The notes beneath the pieces were generated by a model, which made no database searches, was not told the DNA's origin, and worked only from the letters and a program-made list of their open reading frames with translations. A stretch of 64,000 nt of DNA from a virus, in IMG/VR virus record IMGVR_UViG_3300032284_002843, positions 1 to 64,000 of that record; one strand, written 5' to 3'. The position numbers and the translations under genes are program-made. Positions 1-6,143 of the stretch are shown here, one piece after another. Numbering within the stretch: position 1 is the stretch's first letter; each line of letters starts with the position of its first letter.

Positions 1-351
1 GGAACCTTGATTTACAGTTACAACATTATTTGATAGGGTAACTGTTGGCAGAGCACTGATATTAACATTACCTGTGACACGCAGTGGATTACCAACATCA
101 TTTTTTACTTCAACTTCTGGAATGCTGTCTATATCAACGTGTCCATAGATTTGTTGATTATCCGGAAAGTTATTAACAGCAACTTCTGTTCCTACGTTAA
201 CACTAACATTCAAGTTACCAAGATCCGCGGCATTTATTCTGCTAGCAACACGCAGTTCAGGATAGCCACCCGGACTATATTGCATAGCATGATAGAGATT
301 TTTTAAGTTTGGGTCGTTGTCTAGACTAAGTTCATAAGGTTCGTCTGCCAT
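1..351 (-). CDS. Partial structural-like protein, N-terminal 117 residues
   Basis: The frame is open from an ATG at 351 down to the window edge, so only the N-terminus is visible. It begins MADEPYELSLDNDPNLKNLY. It then contains short alternating hydrophobic stretches such as NLNVSVNVG and LRVTGNVNISALPTVTL, which look like a beta-rich repeat protein. I do not recognise the family. A virion (tail or baseplate) role is plausible because similar repeats are common in phage structural proteins, but this is inference. A perfect 16-bp inverted repeat lies directly upstream of the start. Confidence 0.6.
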   Translation of the reverse strand, partial: MADEPYELSLDNDPNLKNLYHAMQYSPGGYPELRVASRINAADLGNLNVSVNVGTEVAVNNFPDNQQIYGHVDIDSIPEVEVKNDVGNPLRVTGNVNISALPTVTLSNNVVTVNQGS

Positions 352-354
352 TTA

Positions 355-401
355 TTTTTCCACCATAGCTGTATCATATATTTATAGCTATGGTGGAAAA
401 A
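355..401. repeat. Perfect 16-bp inverted repeat, 15-nt loop
   Basis: Arms at 355-370 (TTTTTCCACCATAGCT) and 386-401 are exact reverse complements. The repeat sits 3 bases upstream of the minus-strand gene start at 351. In each direction the hairpin is followed by A rather than U, so it does not read as a simple intrinsic terminator. It could be an operator or a 5' mRNA hairpin. Confidence 0.7.
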
Positions 402-415
402 CTTATCCCTGCTTA

Positions 416-510
416 TTCGAACAAAATAGGCTCCACAGTTTTAAAAAGCGTGTCGGTCCTGTTCGAAACCTTGTTCAACGGAGGTAGATCGAAGCTTTCA
501 ACTACCGTTG
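416..510. other. Structured intergenic stretch, no gene seen
   Basis: The bases between the palindrome and the GIY-YIG gene hold two further inverted repeats. One pairs TTCGAACA (416-423) with TGTTCGAA (460-467). The other pairs CAACGGAGGTAG with CTACCGTTG around a GAAGCTTTC core. I could not fold the region into a complete tRNA. A small structured RNA or a leader element is possible. Confidence 0.3.
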
Positions 511-516
511 TAAATG

Positions 517-524
517 TATAAATA
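517..524 (+). promoter_or_regulatory. Late promoter TATAAATA
   Basis: Exact T4 late promoter motif, 62 bp upstream of the GIY-YIG endonuclease start. T4 homing endonucleases are known to be expressed from late promoters. Confidence 0.65.
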
Positions 525-586
525 AGATATATGGTTCGCGGATCTGATACATCCCAACCATTCTATTACTTATAGGAGTAACAGCT

Positions 587-1315
587 ATGAAGAGTATTTA
601 TACAGAAGTCGTACCATACACTTATTTGGTAAAATGCATTCCAACAGGACAAGTTTATTATGGCTTAAGATGGAGAAATAAAGTTTCACCTGAGTTAGAT
701 TTATGGAAAAAATATTTTACAAGTAGCAAGAAAGTAAAAGCGCTGATTAAAATATATGGGAAAGATGCGTTTCATTATGAAATACGTAAGTTACATAAAA
801 ATGCGGATGATGCATTCACATGGGAAAGAAAAGTTTTAATAAGGATGAAAGTTTTAGAAAAAGATATATGGTTAAATGATAATATTTCGGGCATACGATT
901 TCGAAGAACTACAGTAAAGGATTCTACCAAACTTAAAATCTCGCAGGCAAGACGAGGAATGAAGTTTAGCGATGAACATATAAAAAATATGTCTAAATCA
1001 AAAATAGGGCAGATTCTATGGAATAAGGGGTTGAGGAATGTTCAAAATCATTCTGATAAAACAAAAAAACTTATTAGCGAAGCCTCAAAAAAACAAATAT
1101 GGTCCGAAGATAGAAAACGCAAAATAAGCTTGGCTCGAAAAGGCAAGCCTAGTCCTCTAAAAGGTACAAAAGCTAGTAAACCAAAATCTAAAGAAACAAT
1201 AGAAAAACTAAGACAAGTTAGAGTTGGATGTAAATGGTTTAATAATGGATCAAAAAATAAAATAGCCAAAGAATCGCCCGGACCAGATTGGCGAGAAGGC
1301 AGATTACGTTTGTAA
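587..1315 (+). CDS. GIY-YIG homing endonuclease with NUMOD3 repeats
   Basis: Free-standing homing endonuclease of the Seg / I-TevI type, 242 aa. Residues 10-35 hold the GIY-YIG core (YTYLVKC followed by QVYYGL). The middle and C-terminal parts carry NUMOD3-like DNA-binding motifs rich in S-x-x-x-K/R-x-G, for example SQARRGMKFSDEH, KMSKSKIG-like and ISLARKGKPSP. The ATG follows an AGGAG ribosome site (TTATAGGAGTAACAGCTATG). The gene is strongly AT-rich and lies alone on the plus strand in front of a convergent minus-strand block, as expected for a mobile gene. Its target site was not identified. Confidence 0.9.
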   Translation: MKSIYTEVVPYTYLVKCIPTGQVYYGLRWRNKVSPELDLWKKYFTSSKKVKALIKIYGKDAFHYEIRKLHKNADDAFTWERKVLIRMKVLEKDIWLNDNISGIRFRRTTVKDSTKLKISQARRGMKFSDEHIKNMSKSKIGQILWNKGLRNVQNHSDKTKKLISEASKKQIWSEDRKRKISLARKGKPSPLKGTKASKPKSKETIEKLRQVRVGCKWFNNGSKNKIAKESPGPDWREGRLRL

Positions 1316-1356
1316 GTCTATTTAAAACAACTAAATGTTTAGTAAAGATGTGTTGT

Positions 1357-1611
1357 TTACACCATAACTGTATTGCTATCTTGAGTCCTATTATACACTA
1401 CATCAACCAGTTCGCCAAGTGTTTTTATATCGGCTACAACGTTGATAGGGATATTACAGTCAAAACTATCCTCAAGGTCCATGAGCATGTCCATGATCTT
1501 TAAACTGTCAAGATCGGGCAACTGAGCGAAGCTGGTGTCATAGTCAACATAATGGGGATAACCACCGCTCACCACATGAGCGGTGATTTTATCAAAAATA
1601 ATTTCTCTCAT
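1357..1611 (-). CDS. Acyl carrier protein-like
   Basis: 84 aa, the size of a typical acyl carrier protein. Residues 33-40 read DLDSLKIM, matching the D-S-L phosphopantetheine attachment motif, with Ser36 as the candidate modified residue. It is followed by an acidic amphipathic helix (DLEDSFDCNIP) and a third helix (IKTLGELVDVV), the usual ACP order. In bacteria such proteins carry acyl or aminoacyl groups as thioesters after modification by a phosphopantetheinyl transferase. No ketosynthase, adenylation enzyme or transferase is seen nearby, so the partner is unknown and may be a host enzyme. It is the last gene of a minus-strand run starting near 2982. Confidence 0.75.
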   Translation of the reverse strand: MREIIFDKITAHVVSGGYPHYVDYDTSFAQLPDLDSLKIMDMLMDLEDSFDCNIPINVVADIKTLGELVDVVYNRTQDSNTVMV

Positions 1612-1616
1612 CTTTC

Positions 1617-2060
1617 CTACACCGGTATATTGTTAGTTAGAACGTGGATCACCCTCTTAGATTTGTTCACGGGCAACCAGTAATAAATGTAGTTACTCTC
1701 GCTGTTCCTGCCAACCGTACCGTCGTCATTAAGAATAACTTGCCCAACATTTGAACCAAAATAAACAGGGGCCTGCCAAATGCCATCGCGCTTGGTAGCT
1801 AAGGTAAAATAACTATCACCTCTATGGTCAACAAGCTCAACAAAGTATTTACCAGGAAACATCCATGAAAATATACGCACGGCAAACTTGCTATTATGAG
1901 CCCATATTGTGCTACTAACTCCTAATAAGAGAAAGGTAGATAGAAACGTCCAATGAGTTGGCAAATGCAGTATTGGAGTCATAACTCCAATTCCCAGCTC
2001 AATGGCAACAAAAATGATAACTACTCTACCTGTTACGGATGTGATGAGATGTTTCAACAT
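1617..2060 (-). CDS. Membrane protein, two predicted TM segments
   Basis: 147 aa. Residues about 10-32 (RVVIIFVAIELGIGVMTPI) and 37-55 (WTFLSTFLLLGVSSTIW) are hydrophobic enough to span the membrane. The rest (KYFVELVDHRGDSYFTLATK onward) looks like a soluble beta-rich domain. No family is recognised. The start overlaps the end of the upstream Nudix gene by 35 bases, and the stop (TAG) is 5 bases before the ACP-like gene, so the three are probably translated from one mRNA. Confidence 0.6.
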   Translation of the reverse strand: MLKHLITSVTGRVVIIFVAIELGIGVMTPILHLPTHWTFLSTFLLLGVSSTIWAHNSKFAVRIFSWMFPGKYFVELVDHRGDSYFTLATKRDGIWQAPVYFGSNVGQVILNDDGTVGRNSESNYIYYWLPVNKSKRVIHVLTNNIPV

Positions 2061-2478
2061 GTTTCAATACCTTGGTCATTGCATCAACAGCTTTTTTGCC
2101 TGCAGTTTTAAATGATACATGGGCAAACTTATCAAATTCTGGTAGAGCCTTGCCGTGTTTATTGTCAAAAGTGCTGGTGCACTTCAAATCTTTAACAGGT
2201 GGCAATGTATCTACTTTTAGCAAATACAAACTGAGATCTTTATCACGTTTATATTCAAAGATGCCAAGGTGGATCAGCTTGCGCCAGTCTGCTTCTATAC
2301 CAGTTTCTTCACGCAGTTCTCTAATAGCAGCAGCAATGGCTACTTCGTTTGGCTCAATTTTACCCTTAGGGATGTCCCAGTGTTTACCACCAGTGGCGTG
2401 ACCAATGATAAACTTTTTGCCGTCATAAACAATTACGCCAGCACTGAGAGCTTTTGGCTTTTTTGCAGCTTTAACCAT
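2026..2478 (-). CDS. Nudix hydrolase
   Basis: 150 aa with a perfect Nudix box, GX5EX7REUXEEXGU, starting at GKIEPNE and ending REETGI (residues about 39-61). Nudix enzymes cleave a nucleoside diphosphate linked to a moiety X. The substrate (oxidised nucleotide, ADP-ribose, NAD or dinucleoside polyphosphate) cannot be read from the motif. The preceding sequence HWDIPKGKIE resembles the MutT / Ap4A hydrolase group. Its ATG overlaps the stop of the 57-aa gene upstream (ATGGTTAA), which implies translational coupling. Confidence 0.9.
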   Translation of the reverse strand: MVKAAKKPKALSAGVIVYDGKKFIIGHATGGKHWDIPKGKIEPNEVAIAAAIRELREETGIEADWRKLIHLGIFEYKRDKDLSLYLLKVDTLPPVKDLKCTSTFDNKHGKALPEFDKFAHVSFKTAGKKAVDAMTKVLKHVETSHHIRNR

Positions 2479-2644
2479 TTTTTACTATGTAATGAAGAAT
2501 ATCTTTTATTTCGTCAATAGTTGTAGCAGATTCTATGGCTTTGAGCAACCGTTCTTTTATTAAAATCTTTCTAGCCTCATAGAGTCCCAGCCCTTTTTCT
2601 CTTAAATCCTGTATTTCTTCACATGAAATGTCTAAGCTAAACAT
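2471..2644 (-). CDS. Small hypothetical protein, 57 aa
   Basis: Short ORF from an ATG at 2644 to a TAA at 2471. It begins MFSLDISCEEIQDLREKGLG and is mostly helical and charged. Both ends overlap neighbours tightly. Its ATG shares a base with the TAA of the gene upstream (TAATG), and its stop overlaps the Nudix start. This packing, rather than homology, is the support for it being real. Function unknown. Confidence 0.55.
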   Translation of the reverse strand: MFSLDISCEEIQDLREKGLGLYEARKILIKERLLKAIESATTIDEIKDILHYIVKNG

Positions 2645-2982
2645 TAGATAAAATATGTTCCAACCCAGCCAAATAGAAGCACAACTGCTGGAGCAAGAAA
2701 AATATGGAGAAATTTCTCACCGGTCTTTAGATCTTTAAAATTATCCCGTGTTGGAATTATGTAATTAATCATCAAACTTAAGCCAAATGCAATCGCCATT
2801 GGCATGTCTGCTACATGAAAAAATGGAGCTATATACCAATGCCACAGTGTGCTAATTACAAATGCTTTGACTAATGCCGCAACAAAGATTATTCCGGGTA
2901 GCAAAAAAATAGCCGCTATAGCAAGACCAACCCCGTACCAAACATATTTGGTATTAAGCTCTGGTGAATCTGGGAACTTCAT
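2644..2982 (-). CDS. Small integral membrane protein, three TM segments
   Basis: 112 aa with hydrophobic segments at about residues 16-42 (YGVGLAIAAIFLLPGIIFVA), 62-76 (MAIAFGLSLMINYII) and 92-111 (FLAPAVVLLFGWVGTYF). The loop between the second and third is charged (PTRDNFKDLKTGEK). No family recognised and no lysis motif evident. The start has an AGAGGT ribosome site. The first gene of the 2982-1357 minus-strand run, just downstream of a terminator. A TTGACA box at 3023-3028 may belong to its promoter. Confidence 0.6.
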   Translation of the reverse strand: MKFPDSPELNTKYVWYGVGLAIAAIFLLPGIIFVAALVKAFVISTLWHWYIAPFFHVADMPMAIAFGLSLMINYIIPTRDNFKDLKTGEKFLHIFLAPAVVLLFGWVGTYFI

Positions 2983-3032
2983 AATGTACCTCTATATAAA
3001 AGCTACATTTATATATATGATTTGTCAATCAA

Positions 3033-3060
3033 ACAAAAAGGGCCAATTGGCCCTTTTTGT
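3033..3060 (-). terminator. Intrinsic terminator after NAMPT
   Basis: A perfect 28-nt palindrome centred on GGGCCAATTGGCCC. On the minus strand the stem is followed by TTTTTG, 10 bases after the NAMPT stop codon. Confidence 0.85.
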
Positions 3061-3070
3061 ATCATTTTTA

Positions 3071-4462
3071 TTAGCTCAATGCAGGCTTGTTGCTGGCTTC
3101 TCGCACCTGATCAAACGTCCATTCCTGCATGATCTGTCCATTGCGGAAAACAACTCGAAGAGCATCTGCCCAGTCATACCCTGTATTTGCATGGACAGTT
3201 TCCCACTTACCATTTTCACGGATAAGAACCAACCGTCCCTTCTTGCTGCGCTTGCCTGTATCAGTAACAGGATCCTTGTAAACATCGCGCCATTCACCGT
3301 TAATGTACATAGCACTGCACTTCATAGCAAACTTTTGAGTATCACGGTTGACCATCTGCAACAGTCCACCGCCCATACCAAATGCAATGTTATCCGCACT
3401 CCATCCACGATCAAGAAGGTTAGTAAGGATAATCGGAAGGCTGTCAATGGTAATACCGTCTCCCTGGATTACACGGATGCAGCTAGGGAGAACCTTATAG
3501 CCCTTCTTGTTAACAGTGTAACCAAACTTCTCACCGAGACGTTCAATTACATCAACCGGAACTGTGTGAGGGTCTCCGCTGTCAGGACGAACAACTACAG
3601 TAGCACCGCTGTCAATAACAGCCTGTCGCAGCTCTTCACCCCAAATGTTGCTAGCTGCGTTCATAATGTCATAGCTATCGCTAACTACAGCAACCAGTGC
3701 ACCCGGACGGGCAAACTGCTTGAGCATATTTGCATATGCCTTGCTTTCATTTTCACGGCCCCAGCTAGTAATAGTGCTGTGCTCTGCAGCAGGAATACTA
3801 AAACCAGCCATGCCTGCACCGTAATAACGTCGAGCAGCCATTGCACCTGCAACAGTATCAGTACCCATGAAATTTACCAGGTGAGCAGCACCACCAATAG
3901 CAGCACTTTCATTGCTGCTAACACCGCGTGCACCAAAGTCATGCAACTTAAAGGGCAGCTGACCATCAACATCTTCCGAGCTCTCCTCAAGAGCAGAGCG
4001 AATAATCTGCTTGCAATGCCAGCTAAGGCTAGATACCGTAGTTGGATACCAAATAGCACGAAGCAAGCTGGTTTCAATAAAGGTAGTAAGCCAGAAGCAC
4101 TTGGGATCAGTATTCACAATAGTACACAGAACATTGTGAGTGGGGATTACAGTTCCCTCGGCTACGGCCTTAACTTCAACAGGAAGATAACCGTTATACT
4201 TGTTGAGGATGTATTCCCAACCATCCTTGTTGAACGGCTCGCCGTGTGCAGCCCAAAATTCAGCTGCCTCGTCAATCATAGCCTGCGTAATGGGCTTGCT
4301 CAGGTATTCCTTGAGAAACATCTGCAACCCAAAGAATACGGTGCGATCAAACTTGCCCCCGCGACTCTCAATATAGCTGTAAACATACTCGGTACCAGGC
4401 GGATACTGAAAGGCATGGCTAGCCTTGTACGAGTCCGTATTTAAAAGAAAGTTATCAAACAT
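3071..4462 (-). CDS. nadV: Nicotinamide phosphoribosyltransferase (NAMPT)
   Basis: 463 aa, full length for NAMPT. The enzyme makes NMN from nicotinamide and phosphoribosyl pyrophosphate. Family landmarks are in order: DNFLLNTDSYKASH at the N-terminus, HDFGARGVSS (174-183), GTDTVAGAM (200-208, Asp202 matching the nicotinamide-specificity Asp), catalytic His228 in AAEHSTITSWG, VVRPDSGDP (290-298) and GMGGGLLQMVNRD (362-374). The start has an AGGAG site and its own sigma70-like promoter. With the NMN adenylyltransferase at 5015-6049 it forms a two-step nicotinamide-to-NAD route. This pair is known from other large phages, where it can restore NAD depleted by host defences. Confidence 0.97.
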   Translation of the reverse strand: MFDNFLLNTDSYKASHAFQYPPGTEYVYSYIESRGGKFDRTVFFGLQMFLKEYLSKPITQAMIDEAAEFWAAHGEPFNKDGWEYILNKYNGYLPVEVKAVAEGTVIPTHNVLCTIVNTDPKCFWLTTFIETSLLRAIWYPTTVSSLSWHCKQIIRSALEESSEDVDGQLPFKLHDFGARGVSSNESAAIGGAAHLVNFMGTDTVAGAMAARRYYGAGMAGFSIPAAEHSTITSWGRENESKAYANMLKQFARPGALVAVVSDSYDIMNAASNIWGEELRQAVIDSGATVVVRPDSGDPHTVPVDVIERLGEKFGYTVNKKGYKVLPSCIRVIQGDGITIDSLPIILTNLLDRGWSADNIAFGMGGGLLQMVNRDTQKFAMKCSAMYINGEWRDVYKDPVTDTGKRSKKGRLVLIRENGKWETVHANTGYDWADALRVVFRNGQIMQEWTFDQVREASNKPALS

Positions 4463-4492
4463 TGCAAATCTCCTTTGCGGTTAAAATAGAAA

Positions 4493-4554
4493 GGGTCTAT
4501 CCCAATCTAAAATCTTTCTGTGAACTATACTAACACTTTACAAAATAATGTCAA
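4493..4554 (-). promoter_or_regulatory. Early promoter of NAMPT plus GGGATAGACCC box
   Basis: On the minus strand TTGACA (4554-4549) is followed by TAGTAT at 16 bp or TATAGT at 19 bp, then GGGATAGACCC (4503-4493), 30 bases before the ATG. The same 11-base box sits at the same distance before the NMN adenylyltransferase gene, so it is probably a shared regulatory or leader element. Confidence 0.7.
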
Positions 4555-5003
4555 GCATAATCCTCAAGTCTAGCTCGGATTTCAAGATAAAACTGATGAT
4601 ATTTGGTCATACGCTTAATGTCCTTTTCAGTAATACCTTTCAATCGCCTAATATCACTGTTATGACGCAGGTCACACAGCTTTACTTCCATAGCATCACG
4701 ATTGGCAAATACACGCTCCTTGTATTCGTCCAAGGTTTCACCAGGAATCTTTGTGAGTGATTTGATTCCGTCAATCACTCGCTCGCTGATTTCAGCATTT
4801 TTGAGATCTTGATAGGTAACGTCAGTATCTTCAATCACATCGTGGCCCAGAGCAATGCACTGAAGCTCCTCATCTGTGGTTTTAAGATAATGCATAACCT
4901 TCAATGGATGTAGAATATAAGGATTGCCGGCCTTATCATACTGTCCGGCATGAGCATTGGTTACTAAAACCAACATCTTTCCTAGCATTTCACCACGTTT
5001 CAT
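4551..5003 (-). CDS. RelA/SpoT-type HD hydrolase (small alarmone hydrolase-like)
   Basis: 150 aa, a free-standing HD domain without synthetase or TGS parts. The pattern matches SpoT / MESH1: NAHAGQ (His18), YILHPLKV (His32), LGHDVIED (His54-Asp55) and KLCDLRHN (Asp111). Such enzymes remove the 3' pyrophosphate of (p)ppGpp, and MESH1 can also act on NADPH. The start chosen is the ATG at 5003, which has GGAGG six bases before it. An earlier ATG at 5015 lacks this. The gene follows the NMNAT-Nudix gene directly and lies between the two NAD-salvage genes. It could relieve the stringent response or act on a nicotinamide nucleotide. The substrate is inference. Confidence 0.85.
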   Translation of the reverse strand: MKRGEMLGKMLVLVTNAHAGQYDKAGNPYILHPLKVMHYLKTTDEELQCIALGHDVIEDTDVTYQDLKNAEISERVIDGIKSLTKIPGETLDEYKERVFANRDAMEVKLCDLRHNSDIRRLKGITEKDIKRMTKYHQFYLEIRARLEDYA

Positions 5004-5014
5004 GTTATCCTCCA

Positions 5015-6049
5015 TCAAATCCTAGCAATCATGTTGTGAATAATAGCATAGTGATCCTCGAACATCATGTCTCTTTTAACATGATTAATCGGCACCCAAC
5101 GAGCCTTGTCAGCATCGTCCATACCCTTGATCTTAGGCAGTGTGGGTTCATCCTTGAGCTTGATCAAAAATGCATGAGTAATGGTACGTCCACGGCTGCT
5201 GCGGTTTGGATCGTCAAACACATCCTGAGCAACAATGCTTCCACGAAGCACCGGATCAGGAACCTTGATGCCAGTTTCCTCTCGCAACTCTCGAATTACA
5301 GCATCCTTAATGCGCTCCCGAGGATTCAAAAATCCACCCGGCAGTGCCCAAAGACCTTTTCCAGGAGCAGCCCGACGTCGCACCAGTGCAATATGTCCAC
5401 TCTGTACAACAATAGCATCAACAGTTACAAACGTTGGTGCATATGGTGCTGCAGCCCAGCTAGCCTTGTACTTTTCAACAAACTGATATTCCTCGAGGAT
5501 CTTAGCAAAATACGTAGTATTGACAAAATGTCTGAGAAAATGCATCGTGCTTTCTGGCAGTTGATCAGGAAAATACCAATTAGCATTATCAGAAAAGAAG
5601 CGGGTCCTAATATCAGTGCTGTTCAGCCCTTCATAGTTAGGAGCCTCAATGCTTGAATAAGCAGGAAACATATTGAGATAATAGCTAGAATTATCCTTGC
5701 TATGACCAATCAGTGCAACCTTGGCCTTACTTTCGTCGACCTGCAGTGCATCCAGTGTGCCACTGACAAGGTCTTGTACATTTTTCACCCACTGCATGTC
5801 ATTATATGCACTGTCTTCAAGAGGAGCGAAAATAAGACGGCTCGCTACGCCTTCAAAATGATTTTGAATCATATTCACACGTTCATCAAAGTAGAACGGA
5901 TTACGATGGCTACGTGCTTCGCCTGCACTACCAATCAAAACCAAAACATTTTTTGCAGATTCAAGAGCAAGTTTAATAACTTGCATGTGCCCAAGATGGG
6001 CCGGTTGGAAGCGGCCAATGAATACGGCCAAATCATACTTGTGTGCCAT
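5015..6049 (-). CDS. nadM: Bifunctional NMN adenylyltransferase / Nudix hydrolase
   Basis: 344 aa in two parts. Residues 1-190 are an NMN adenylyltransferase of the NadM type with GRFQPAHLGH (12-21) for ATP binding and LNSTDIR (142-148) near the end of the nucleotidyl domain. Residues 205-344 are a Nudix domain with a complete box from GFLNPRE to REETGI (239-261). Known bacterial homologues join NMN and ATP to NAD and hydrolyse ADP-ribose or related compounds with the second domain. Together with NAMPT this completes NAD salvage and could also recycle ADP-ribose. It heads the 6049-4551 unit, with a consensus early promoter upstream. Confidence 0.96.
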   Translation of the reverse strand: MAHKYDLAVFIGRFQPAHLGHMQVIKLALESAKNVLVLIGSAGEARSHRNPFYFDERVNMIQNHFEGVASRLIFAPLEDSAYNDMQWVKNVQDLVSGTLDALQVDESKAKVALIGHSKDNSSYYLNMFPAYSSIEAPNYEGLNSTDIRTRFFSDNANWYFPDQLPESTMHFLRHFVNTTYFAKILEEYQFVEKYKASWAAAPYAPTFVTVDAIVVQSGHIALVRRRAAPGKGLWALPGGFLNPRERIKDAVIRELREETGIKVPDPVLRGSIVAQDVFDDPNRSSRGRTITHAFLIKLKDEPTLPKIKGMDDADKARWVPINHVKRDMMFEDHYAIIHNMIARI

Positions 6050-6081
6050 GTGTAACTCCTACTCTGGCTTATAACGCTTTT

Positions 6082-6135
6082 GGGTCTATCCCTAAGCTAT
6101 AGTGTATTTATACTACTAGTTAACTCATCTGTCAA
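6082..6135 (-). promoter_or_regulatory. Consensus early promoter of NMNAT plus GGGATAGACCC box
   Basis: On the minus strand TTGACA (6135-6130), a 17-bp spacer and TATAAA (6112-6107), an essentially ideal sigma70 promoter. The -10 also reads TATAAATA, so it might be used late as well. The GGGATAGACCC box is at 6092-6082, 32 bases before the ATG. Confidence 0.85.
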
Positions 6136-6143
6136 CTAAAAAT

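Noticed and set aside
411-470. tRNA-like segment with a GTTCGAAACC stretch
   Set aside because: No acceptor or anticodon stem could be paired around it. It is better described as inverted repeats.
2849-4444. Long open frame (531 codons) on the plus strand
   Set aside because: It lies antisense to NAMPT, whose motifs are unmistakable, and shows no family motif itself.
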